Source: Caldifarciminota bacterium (GTDB taxonomy: Bacteria; Hydrothermota; Tepidihabitantia; SM23-42). Taken from it: a stretch of 46,823 nucleotides of DNA. The stretch lies in NCBI GenBank assembly GCA_020343595.1, contig CP070802.1:565112-611934 (forward strand). The letters run 5' to 3'. Under the pieces are notes generated by a model, which was not told the origin of the DNA, searched no databases, and saw only the letters and a program-made list of their open reading frames with translations. The position numbers and the translations under genes were made by a program. Of the stretch, positions 26,019 to 33,301 are shown in pieces (position 1 is the first letter of the stretch; the number at the start of each line of letters is the position of its first letter).

Positions 26019-26335
26019 TGATTGTCCTTCCTTGTTTTTGGAGATTTTGTGCGGTTGCTGCTATGCAGTTTGTGTTCTGGAAAAGATGTGCTAAGTTACA
26101 TCTGCAGTGTTGTTTTGATTGGACTCGACCGAGCCCTCTATTGTGCAGATTCACTTTCTACCACCTGGAGAAAGAAAACCTACGCAATGCCAGATTTGAA
26201 CCGAATTATTTGAATGAATTTTTGAAGACGTTATGCGGGAACAACAGAGGGTGATATGATTTCGCACCCGACCGGGTTGCGGTATGCTATGTCTCATATC
26301 TTGCCTCCGTTGTGATAGAGAATGTGCAACTTCAC
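26019..26335 (-). other. Long untranslated leader of the corrinoid operon
   Basis: This is 317 nt from the predicted start (about 26335) to the FTR-like gene. I see no match to a known riboswitch. A GGAGG-preceded ATG at 26297 opens a 48-codon frame of non-coding-like composition ending in UGA at 26153-26151. Fourteen nt further on is a 6-bp hairpin with loop GGUC, enclosed by a 7-bp stem (ATCTGCA/TGCAGAT). The region may be regulatory. Confidence 0.45.
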
Positions 26336-26341
26336 TCTACT

Positions 26342-26369
26342 AACATATCCAGGTGAGACGAGATGTCAA
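26342..26369 (-). promoter_or_regulatory. Promoter of the corrinoid operon
   Basis: On the minus strand, TTGACA (26369-26364), 16 bp, TATGTT (26347-26342). It is the only good match in the 528 bp between this operon and the DUF4242 gene. Confidence 0.6.
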
Positions 26370-26497
26370 GTGTTAATTTACGTACGGGCTGGCGGGCCGG
26401 AATTCATTTTTACACGATCTGCACTCTGGTACTCCGGTAATTACCAGAATATCAGCATTTGGTGACATGCGGCGAAACAGCATCGCCCGATGCGCAA

Positions 26498-26523
26498 GCA
26501 AAAGGGGCGGCTTGCACCGCCCC
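26498..26523 (-). terminator. Rho-independent terminator of the DUF4242 selenoprotein gene
   Basis: On the minus strand, GGGGCGG, a 6-nt loop, CCGCCCC (26523-26504), then TTTT. It begins 23 nt after the TAG stop at 26547. Confidence 0.88.
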
Positions 26524-26546
26524 TCAATAGTGGTTGAAGGTGCATG

Positions 26547-26786
26547 CTACTTGTATTCGACGACACTCCGTATTGATTCCACATGCACGTTTGCCTGGGT
26601 GAACAGTTCTTCAATGCTTTTTCGGTCGGGAGCGCTCCAGCAGCATATCGCCTGACTATTCTCTTCATCTATGTATGCTTTGTCCATGCAGAGGCTGCTT
26701 CCTCCAGAAGCAGTAACAACCGCTTTTCACGATGCGATTATCTCCTCCTTGGGCATTTTTGGAAGTGTAACCAAGTATTTCGGCAT
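26547..26786 (-). CDS. Small DUF4242-like selenoprotein (Sec at residue 20)
   Basis: A 79-residue protein appears when the in-frame UGA at 26729-26727 is read as selenocysteine: MPKYLVTLPKMPKEEIIAS, Sec20, then KAVVTASGGSSLCMDK... ending TAG. The MPKYLVT start, the ICCWSAPDRKSIEEL middle and the NVHVESIRSVVEYK end match the small ferredoxin-like DUF4242 family (some members described as nickel-binding). The UGA falls in the first helix. A 7-bp SECIS-type hairpin begins 13 nt after it. GGAGGTGATT precedes the ATG, a TTGACT-N16-TATATT promoter lies upstream and a strong terminator downstream, so this is a complete single-gene unit. Cys33, Cys48 and Cys49 could pair with Sec. Function unknown; a frame-breaking mutation is the alternative. 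Confidence 0.82.
26695..26713 (-). promoter_or_regulatory. SECIS-type hairpin in the DUF4242 gene
   Basis: On the minus strand, CTGCTTC-TGGAG-GAAGCAG forms a perfect 7-bp stem with a 5-nt loop whose second base is G. It begins 13 nt after the UGA, so UGA to loop is 20 nt, inside the known bacterial range. Confidence 0.8.
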
Positions 26787-26802
26787 AATCACCTCCTATT
26801 CA

Positions 26803-26830
26803 AATATAATGTGATTTACAGATAAGTCAA
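26803..26830 (-). promoter_or_regulatory. Promoter of the DUF4242 selenoprotein gene
   Basis: On the minus strand, TTGACT (26830-26825), 16 bp, TATATT (26808-26803), followed by GGAGG and the ATG at 26786. Confidence 0.8.
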
Positions 26831-26874
26831 GGTATATCTACGACGGATGTGCCCGAGCTGTCCGAATGTGTTAT

Positions 26875-26955
26875 GCGTCCAAAATCCGAAATTCGAAGCA
26901 CGAAATTCTAGACAATATCAAAACACAAATTTCAAAATTCAGAACCAGAAACGGG
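26875..26955. repeat. Degenerate CCAAAATCC/GAAATTCGAA repeat run
   Basis: Short words such as CCAAAATCCGAAATTCGAAG, CACGAAATTC and ACACAAATTTC recur without a fixed unit, as in the other intergenic runs. The remaining gap to selD (about 26956-27102) holds nothing recognisable. Confidence 0.55.
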
Positions 26956-27102
26956 TATCGTTATCCTCAAACGTAACCGAGACATCCATATGGTTGTCGA
27001 GTCGCAACGCTCGCTCGAAGAGGTGTGATTTTTACTCATAGAGAAAGCGTGCGGAGTATAATCGATACTATTAGCATTGCCCAGGGATTTGGATTTGTGT
27101 CG

Positions 27103-28137
27103 TTAGGGGGCTAGTGTTACGCGGCCACTGTTCGCAGCCGTTGCGCGGCCTATTACTGCAAAATCCTTTGTGTATTCTCTTTTGAATATTTCGACCCGTT
27201 CTTCTGGCAGGGCGATTATCAGACCGCCGGAGGTTTCCGAGCCAAAGATCAGGTTGACGAGGTTTGAGTCACTACTTCCCTTGTCAACGCGGTTACTAAA
27301 AGAATTGAGATTCATTGTTATCCCCGGCTCGAAAATACCCTGGTCCAGGATTTCTACAGCACCTTCGTGGGTTGGGATTTTTTGCAGTGATAGTTCTATG
27401 CCGATGTTGCTTGCTTCGCTCATTTCAACGAGGTGACCGATAAGACCGTACCCGGTAACGTCGGTGGCACCGTTGGCCTCTGCTTTTCGCATTGCAATTG
27501 AAGCGTCTTTGTTCAGTGATGTCATGGCCGCGATGACCGGCGCCATGTCGATGCCATCGTCCTTACCCATAAGCATCGCCTGGATTATCGTTCCAACACC
27601 AAGGGGTTTGGTCAGAATGAGGACATCGCCGGGTTTGACCCCTGCGTTTGTGATGATCTTCTTAGGATGGATATAACCAAGAACTGACAGACCATACATC
27701 ACCTCAGGTGAGGCAAATGTGTGGCCGCCGATCGTTGTAACACTGGCTTCCTTTGCTTTGTCACTGCCACCTTTCAGCATTTCACCGAGGGTCTTGGGTT
27801 CACCCATACCAGGGTAGCCGACAATGTTCAACGCGAGTTTCGGGTCACCCCCCATTGCATATATATCCGATATGCAGTTCGCAGCCGCGATCATCCCGAA
27901 GGTGTAGGCGTCTTCAACGACCGGTGTAAGAATGTCGATGGTCTTCACTAGTGCCAGATCGTCGTGCAAGCGGTATACACCCGCGTCGTCTGCAGTGTTG
28001 GTTCCAACCAGCAGGTTAGGATCCTCGATCGGTGGCAAATAGGCCAGTGCCTGCGCCAACTGCGCAGCCGAAAGTTTCGATGCTCAACCGGCGCATTTGA
28101 CCGTGGCGAGTATGCCTTTTTTCTTGTTTTCGATCAT
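27103..28137 (-). CDS. selD: Selenophosphate synthetase SelD, itself a selenoprotein (Sec18)
   Basis: SelD makes selenophosphate from selenide and ATP. The full gene is 344 residues from the ATG at 28137, with an in-frame UGA (28086-28084) at codon 18 in KCAG-Sec-ASKLS, exactly where SelD carries its catalytic Cys or Sec. Conventional calling would start at 28059 and lose the active site. Downstream are the ATP-grasping GTNTADDAGVY, TVDILTPVVEDAYTFG, AAANCISDIYAMGG and TTIGGHT. A 6-bp SECIS-type hairpin follows the UGA by 16 nt. The ATG lies 5 nt after a perfect -10 box, so the mRNA appears leaderless. Because SelD needs Sec, its synthesis depends on its own product. Confidence 0.96.
28051..28067 (-). 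promoter_or_regulatory. SECIS-type hairpin in selD
   Basis: On the minus strand, CTGCGC-AGTTG-GCGCAG: a perfect 6-bp stem, 5-nt loop, G at loop position 2. UGA to loop is 22 nt. Confidence 0.85.
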
Positions 28138-28142
28138 GGGTT

Positions 28143-28170
28143 ATTATAACCACCGACAACAGAGTGTCAA
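28143..28170 (-). promoter_or_regulatory. Consensus promoter of selD
   Basis: On the minus strand, TTGACA (28170-28165), 16 bp, TATAAT (28148-28143). Only 5 nt separate the -10 box from the ATG at 28137, which implies leaderless initiation. Confidence 0.88.
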
Positions 28171-28175
28171 TGATA

Positions 28176-28212
28176 GCAAAAAAAGGGCAGCACGCTGAAA
28201 CGGGCTGCCCTT
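28176..28212 (-). terminator. Rho-independent terminator of the Sec-thioredoxin gene
   Basis: On the minus strand, AAGGGCAGC (28212-28204), a 12-nt loop, GCTGCCCTT (28191-28183), then a run of T. It lies 17 nt past the stop of the gene at 28229 and just before the selD promoter. Confidence 0.9.
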
Positions 28213-28228
28213 ATCTATCTCAGATGTG

Positions 28229-30043
28229 TTACTTCAGCAGAACTGTTTTCTCGACGATCTTTGTATCACCGGTTTGCATGGATACGAAATAGACGCCGCT
28301 TGGCAATTGCAGATTAGTGTGGTCTGTTCCATCCCAACTAATCTGCATAGCGCATGGGGCATGGGGCATAGCGTCATATAGACTCTTAACCAAACGTCCG
28401 GCTGCGTCGTAGATATTTATCTCTATGCTCTTAGCGCTTTGCCCAATGCTGAAGTTGATGTTCGTTTGATTGGAGAATATCGTAGGTGATACAATTAGGG
28501 AAATAGCGTTCAGTTCTTCAGGAGTGTTCAGTTCGTTTATACCTGTCACGGATACCCAGACATCGTCAACATACCAGCCTTCAGCATAGGTGCTGTAATC
28601 ACTGACGAGTCTGAATCGCGCACGCACGGTCTGGCCCTGTAGGTTGGCTAGAGAAAACGTTTCCTGTGTCCAGGTTGATTGAATCCCGTTGTATTCGTCG
28701 AGGGTCTGCCACCAACCTGAGCCATTGTCGATTTCCGCATAAGTATAGTCCCAGTTTGTTTCCAAGTTGTATTGGTGATAAAAGGAGAATATGCTATCCT
28801 GTGATACAACGAAATACGGGGAAACAAGTGATAGATCATTTTGATTCAGATAATGCCAGATGTTCTCGACCCCGCAGTACCAGGAATGGGTCGGGGAATT
28901 GCTCTTGTACTCGGTCAAATGCCAATTGTCATATGTTCCGTAATGTGTCCACTCTCCTTCGCCAGATTCCATATCGTCGCTGAATCCTGACTGTGTTGTC
29001 ACTAAGAAGGGTACTGCTGACTCATTCCCGTCGCCGAAGACAAGATTGAATTCAGCAAGATGCGGATCTGGACAGGTTGCGCTGATATCAAATGTCCATG
29101 TTATCACGTCGTCCACATCACCCGGATAGATCTCAAAAGTGTCCACATAGAACGACGTGATGCTGATGTTCGGATCAGTGCATTGCACTGTGGCCGGGAG
29201 CGTGTAGACACTGGTTCCCATATTCTTGCCAAATGCAGTGACCTCCATCTCCTCACCCGGTTCTCCATAGCCGTTACCATTGCCAGTGAGTTCAGTCACC
29301 GTCATGCCGTAGTACACCATGTGAGATTCAGGTATGATCGCTACTTCGGCACCTTGGTATATCAGGCGGCTTGCTGCTTGCACAAAAACAACGATGCGAC
29401 ATTTAGTTTCATCCCAACCTGACTCGACGGTGAAATCCCTTGATCGTATAATGGTATCTGAGGCCGGTACGGTGACCGCCTCACCGGTTGCATCCGGTAG
29501 CATATCGCGCATGACCTGATCGAGTTCGGTCATGCCGCCGCCCCAGTTGTAGGGGATATCGTCTTCGATAAGTGCAAAATGTATGTTACCGTCCACTGCG
29601 CTTGAGGTCGTATTGGTTACAGTCGCCTCGACGTTACCCTGGTTCGTTGTCGAATCGTAATCGCAGGTTAATACTATTTCGATCGGGCTATCAACCGCTG
29701 CGCGCGTTGTGACATGATGGCGGAAGAAGGGATACATGGTGCCGCTAGTGAGACCACCGACTTCAGAAATTGTCCCATCGAACCATGTCGTAGGGGTTCC
29801 GGTTACACCGTAGTATGCTTCACGCGCCTCGGCTTCCGGCGTATTGAATGGATCACTCGACCATATATGATACGAAATAACCGTTAACGTATCATATGCC
29901 CGAGGGTATATTTCGGCAAGACCTCTTGCCGTACCTGGACAGTATGGTCAATTCGTGGCCGTGAATTCCTCTACCACGACCGTTCGCTGACTGCTGTACG
30001 CTACTGCAGTCAATAGCAGACACAGAATAAGGATCTTTCTCAT
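28229..30043 (-). CDS. Secreted thioredoxin-fold selenoprotein (Sec-Pro-Tyr-Cys) with sorting tail
   Basis: Reading the UGA at 29950-29948 as Sec32 gives 604 residues from the ATG at 30043 (ribosome site GGAGG). The layout is: signal peptide (1-18); a thioredoxin-like, Omp28-type domain (about 20-130) with VVVEEFTATN-Sec-PYCPG and the cis-proline loop GVTGTPTTWFDG; a beta-rich middle; a MAM/jelly-roll-like domain (about 355-510, FSDDMESGEGEW, GWYVDDVWV); and a FlgD/type IX-like tail (about 515-604). Homologues normally have Cys-x-x-Cys, so Sec replaces the attacking Cys. Conventional calling would start at residue 103 and lose the domain. A 7-bp SECIS-type hairpin starts 16 nt after the UGA. 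Likely an extracytoplasmic thiol oxidoreductase; substrate unknown. Confidence 0.88.
28345..28372. repeat. Four 7-bp tandem units inside the sorting-tail coding region
   Basis: Units GCATAGC, GCATGGG, GCATGGG and GCATAGC encode AMPHAPCAM in the selenoprotein tail. The surrounding 60 bp are nearly identical to 10746-10807 in the M6 protease gene, although the flanking protein sequences have diverged. Confidence 0.7.
29914..29931 (-). promoter_or_regulatory. SECIS-type hairpin in the Sec-thioredoxin gene
   Basis: On the minus strand, CGGCAAG-AGGT-CTTGCCG: a perfect 7-bp stem with a 4-nt loop. It starts 16 nt after the UGA, and UGA to loop is 23 nt. The loop AGGU is close to the GGUC-type loop of the E. 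coli formate dehydrogenase SECIS. Confidence 0.87.
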
Positions 30044-30110
30044 ATGAATCCTCCTTTTCTAACATTTGTTTATTGGATTACACACCAGGCCAGTATTGAC
30101 GGGCATAGTG

Positions 30111-31310
30111 TCATCCGGTTGAAGGTTTATTCGCCTTCACAAGATATTTCCCCGAAACAATGAGCGCTACTCCTGATATCAAAGACAGGGATGCGCCGAG
30201 CAGGAGCGCAGTTTGAAAACCGAATTTCTGCCATAAGAATCCCATCAGGAGATTGGCCGGTAGCAGGGTTATACCGACCACGGTATGGTATACGCCGAAT
30301 GCAGTTGCGCGGATCTCTGAAGTGGTCAGATCGGCAACGTAGGCGCGCAGATTTCCCCCGGTAAATCCATAATATAGCCCGTAGATCATAAATATGAACC
30401 AAATGAGCAATGGGCTGTGATTGAAGGAGAACGCAGCGTAACACAACGAAAAAATGATGAATCCTAAGAAGATCGTCTTGCGCCGGCCGATGCGGTCAGA
30501 CAATACGCCGGCAGGGAAGGCCCAAAGAAAGTACGAAATATTGAAGGCGAGCCAGAGTAGCGGTATCATCGTTGCTGATACACCGATGTTCCTTGCGCGC
30601 AGTAAAAGAAAGGCATCGGAAGAGTTACCGAGCGTAAATATCACCATGATCATCAAGAACACCTTCAATCGTGGGTCCAATTCCCTCAAAGAGAATTTGA
30701 ACACCCGCTTCGCTTCCGGGACGATCTCACGAACGCCGAGAAGGATGACAGCGATGGCCACGATCCCCGGGACGATCGCAAGGCCGAAGAGCAATCTGTA
30801 GTTATCTCCTGACAGAGCGAGGATTATGAAGGCGGTCAACGGTCCGAGCATTGCGCCGAGTGTATCCAGTGCGCGGTGAAACCCGTATGTTCTTCCCAGA
30901 TATGCATCCTTTGCCGAATCTGCGATCAGGGCGTCACGTGGTGCGGTTCTGATGCCTTTACCTACCCGGTCGGAAAATCGAACCATTAGGACATGCCATC
31001 CCTGGGTGGCGAAAGCAAGCAGCGGTTTTGCCAAAGCAGACAGACTGTAGCCGATGAAAATGAAAAGCTTTCTCTTCTTAAGACGGTCAGATATGTAGCC
31101 AGAGAATGTTTTTAGAATACTTGCCGTTGATTCGGCGATCGCCTCGATCAGACCTATGAATAAGGGTTGTACTTTAAGAACTTCCTTGAGGAATACAGGG
31201 ATAATCGGGTATGCCATCTCGGTCGAGAGATCGGTGAATAGACTGACCAGACCGAGCGAAAGTATGTTCTTGGTCAACCAGGTTGTCTTTCTGTTCTTCT
31301 TATCGTTCAA
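30111..31310 (-). CDS. Major facilitator superfamily transporter
   Basis: This 399-residue protein has twelve predicted membrane segments. The loop after helix 4 reads GKGIRTAPRDALIADS, a motif typical of a group of MFS exporters, and the matching second-half loop is GVLSDRIGRRKT. The substrate is not predictable. It starts with TTG at 31310, overlapping the TGA of the lipoprotein gene (TTGA), so the pair is translationally coupled. The last residues are basic and cytoplasmic. Confidence 0.9.
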   Translation of the reverse strand: MNDKKNRKTTWLTKNILSLGLVSLFTDLSTEMAYPIIPVFLKEVLKVQPLFIGLIEAIAESTASILKTFSGYISDRLKKRKLFIFIGYSLSALAKPLLAFATQGWHVLMVRFSDRVGKGIRTAPRDALIADSAKDAYLGRTYGFHRALDTLGAMLGPLTAFIILALSGDNYRLLFGLAIVPGIVAIAVILLGVREIVPEAKRVFKFSLRELDPRLKVFLMIMVIFTLGNSSDAFLLLRARNIGVSATMIPLLWLAFNISYFLWAFPAGVLSDRIGRRKTIFLGFIIFSLCYAAFSFNHSPLLIWFIFMIYGLYYGFTGGNLRAYVADLTTSEIRATAFGVYHTVVGITLLPANLLMGFLWQKFGFQTALLLGASLSLISGVALIVSGKYLVKANKPSTG

Positions 31311-31732
31311 TCGACTATGATGGTGAAATACAGATGGATGGTATCAATGGCTCCTGAAATATATGGCCGCAGATATAGAGTTGAATAACCAGGGTTTTCA
31401 CCTTCATCGTACCCAATCGACACCAAATTGCCCTGATTATTCGTAGTACCGTAGCACACGCTGTCCATCTCGAAGCAGCCAGGTATACTGTCCCAGGTTT
31501 CTGTCGTGTCATAGCGGAGTCGGCCTGCAGGTATATTATATGGATCGATATCATAGATTCTCAGTATCAGGCCATCCACACCGGGCAGAGTATCGTAAAT
31601 CGTGTCCTGACTGATCCGAACGAAATTCGTGTAACCATACACGTGGCTGATAAAGGGTTCTTCTTCCGTCCCCGTGCAGTTGAATACTACGAAAAGGAGG
31701 AAGAAGAGTGCAAGGACTACTATCTTTCTCAT
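31307..31732 (-). CDS. Small lipoprotein of unknown function
   Basis: The 141-residue product has a lipoprotein signal (MRKIVVLALFFLLFVVFNC) with the lipid-bearing Cys about 19. The rest is a soluble, beta-rich domain with no family I recognise (YDTLPGVDGLILRIYD, STLYLRPYISG). The ATG at 31732 is preceded by GAGGTGATT; an alternative GTG two codons earlier lies inside that ribosome site. A divergent promoter pair drives it and the glycosyltransferase gene. Its coupling to the MFS gene suggests they act together. Confidence 0.75.
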   Translation of the reverse strand: MRKIVVLALFFLLFVVFNCTGTEEEPFISHVYGYTNFVRISQDTIYDTLPGVDGLILRIYDIDPYNIPAGRLRYDTTETWDSIPGCFEMDSVCYGTTNNQGNLVSIGYDEGENPGYSTLYLRPYISGAIDTIHLYFTIIVD

Positions 31733-31747
31733 AATCACCTCAATATT

Positions 31748-31775
31748 AGTATAAATATCGCACTTGCAAAGTCAA
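31748..31775 (-). promoter_or_regulatory. Promoter of the lipoprotein-MFS operon
   Basis: On the minus strand, TTGACT (31775-31770), 16 bp, TATACT (31753-31748). It overlaps the plus-strand promoter at 31764-31791. Confidence 0.75.
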
Positions 31776-31791
31776 GTTGTTTGAATATAAT
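31764..31791 (+). promoter_or_regulatory. Promoter of the glycosyltransferase gene
   Basis: TTGCAA (31764-31769), 16 bp, TATAAT (31786-31791). The predicted start near 31798 leaves at most about 3 nt before the ATG at 31801. Confidence 0.75.
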
Positions 31792-31800
31792 GGAATCTGT

Positions 31801-32898
31801 ATGAAGGTTTTGATCCTTGCGGTTCCCATCGGCGCCGGACACATGAAGGCAGCGAAGGCAATAATTCAAGCCCTTCAGGAAATCGCGCCACGTGCAACAG
31901 TACGGTTTGAGAATTGTTTTGATTGGGTGTATCCCCTGTACGGAAGAGCATACAAGAAAATATACGATTTTGCCCAGAAGAATGCGCTTGGTTTGATCAA
32001 GTTTTTCTACGGTGGGGTGGGGGTGGAGTCCGGATCTTCAAACTTCATGTATTATTATCACAAGATTCTAGCTGATAGGTTTTCGCAATTACTCAAAGAA
32101 TACCAGCCAGACTACGTGTTGTGCACTCATTTCTCGCCGGGTTATTTTTCAGCACTCTTCAAAAAGGATTTTGGCTATAGAATGGGCATCGTTGTCACCG
32201 ATTACTACGTGCATCCCCATTGGGCGAATAAGGAAATGGATCATTATTTCATTCCCCACGAGAGTTTGATCGACCAGATCGTTGGATACGGTGCCAAGAG
32301 AGAGCAAGTGTATCCCTTTGGCATTCCGATTGGGCTTGAACTCGAGGCCGGTGTTGATAAGAAAGCAGCCCATAAGAGGTTCGGTTTGTCACACGATAGG
32401 ATCTCGGCTACGATAATGGGCAGCCGGGTCTTTGGCGGTGAGTGGTTCGAGGTCACACGCGAACTGGTCGATTTTGATTACGATCTGCTGGTCCTATGCG
32501 GGGAAAACAAAGAAGCCGCCGATAAGATAAGCAAACTGAAAGGGAAATCAAACATTCAGGTGCTGGGTATGGTTGAGCGTATCTATGAATTGATCGGAAC
32601 GACTGACATCTTGATAACCAAAGCCGGCGGTATAACCAGTACCGAGGCAACCCAGGCAGGTCCAGTATTGCTGTTCGCCAATTCGATCGCCGGGCTCGAA
32701 GACAAGAATGAGGCTTTCTTTGTGAGACACAGCGCTGCCCGGGTTATTAACAAGGATAATGCACGGCAGGTCATGGCCGAATTACTAGCCGACCGTAAGA
32801 GTATGGCTCAAATGCGCAAGAATCTAAGGCGTATAGGGAAAAAGAAAACGGCAATAAACATCGCGAGTACAATATTAGGAAGATTTCCGAAAAAGTAG
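31801..32898 (+). CDS. MGDG-synthase/UgtP-like glycosyltransferase
   Basis: The 365-residue GT-B protein resembles diacylglycerol glycosyltransferases (UgtP, monogalactosyldiacylglycerol synthase). The N-terminal VPIGAGHMKAAKAIIQAL matches the GAGHxxAA lipid-GT signature, and the C-terminal TKAGGITSTEATQAG with LEDKNEAFF binds the sugar nucleotide. It should make membrane glycolipids at the inner face of the cytoplasmic membrane (family inference). The open frame extends 8 codons upstream, but those codons overlap the -10 box. The ATG at 31801 stands about 9 nt after it, so the message is nearly leaderless. Confidence 0.88.
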   Translation: MKVLILAVPIGAGHMKAAKAIIQALQEIAPRATVRFENCFDWVYPLYGRAYKKIYDFAQKNALGLIKFFYGGVGVESGSSNFMYYYHKILADRFSQLLKEYQPDYVLCTHFSPGYFSALFKKDFGYRMGIVVTDYYVHPHWANKEMDHYFIPHESLIDQIVGYGAKREQVYPFGIPIGLELEAGVDKKAAHKRFGLSHDRISATIMGSRVFGGEWFEVTRELVDFDYDLLVLCGENKEAADKISKLKGKSNIQVLGMVERIYELIGTTDILITKAGGITSTEATQAGPVLLFANSIAGLEDKNEAFFVRHSAARVINKDNARQVMAELLADRKSMAQMRKNLRRIGKKKTAINIASTILGRFPKK

Positions 32899-32910
32899 CC
32901 TGTTTCCTTT

Positions 32911-33249
32911 ATGGAGCGAGAGAGATTTGCTGAACTGGTACGTGAGGCACTTGATGGTTTACCCAAGATATTTCGTAAGAAAATAAGTAACATTCAAGTT
33001 GTAGTTGAGGAAGAACCTACTGCACAAGACGGCCTACTTGGTCTATATCAGGGCGTACCTTTCAAGCACCGCGGGATATGGTATGGAAACGTTCTGCCCG
33101 ACCGCATCACTCTTTTCAAGAAGAATATTGAACGTATCAGCAGGACCGATGATGAGATCAAGGAATGGGTGCACAAAGTACTCATCCACGAAATCGGTCA
33201 TTATTTTGGCTTCAGTGAGGCTGATTTACGTAGGCTTGACAGCGAATAA
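32911..33249 (+). CDS. Minimal zincin metallopeptidase-family protein
   Basis: This 112-residue protein matches the short zincin family once called DUF1025: an N-terminal helix (FAELVREALDGLPKIF), VVVEEEP, LLGLYQGVPFKHRG, ITLFKKNIER and the zinc motif HEIGHYFGFSEADLRRLD. Some structures of this family show a metalloprotease-like core, but activity is poorly established. It starts 12 nt after the glycosyltransferase stop, without a clear Shine-Dalgarno sequence, and probably shares that transcript. Confidence 0.9.
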   Translation: MERERFAELVREALDGLPKIFRKKISNIQVVVEEEPTAQDGLLGLYQGVPFKHRGIWYGNVLPDRITLFKKNIERISRTDDEIKEWVHKVLIHEIGHYFGFSEADLRRLDSE

Positions 33250-33301
33250 CTCAGGTTTGAACCTTTTTGCCTCCAAATGAGTTATTCTAATAGGAGGTAG
33301 C

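Noticed and set aside
26151-26297. Possible fourth selenoprotein in the corrinoid operon leader
   Set aside because: The hairpin geometry fits, but the translated sequence looks non-coding on both sides of the UGA; kept only as a regulatory-leader observation.
26019-26335. Cobalamin or SAM riboswitch in the corrinoid operon leader
   Set aside because: The conserved cores of those riboswitches could not be found by eye; a covariance search would be needed to exclude a divergent one.
26441-26668. 75-codon minus-strand ORF over the DUF4242 locus
   Set aside because: It is in a different frame from the UGA-containing gene, has odd composition and no ribosome site; the Sec-containing frame explains the DNA.
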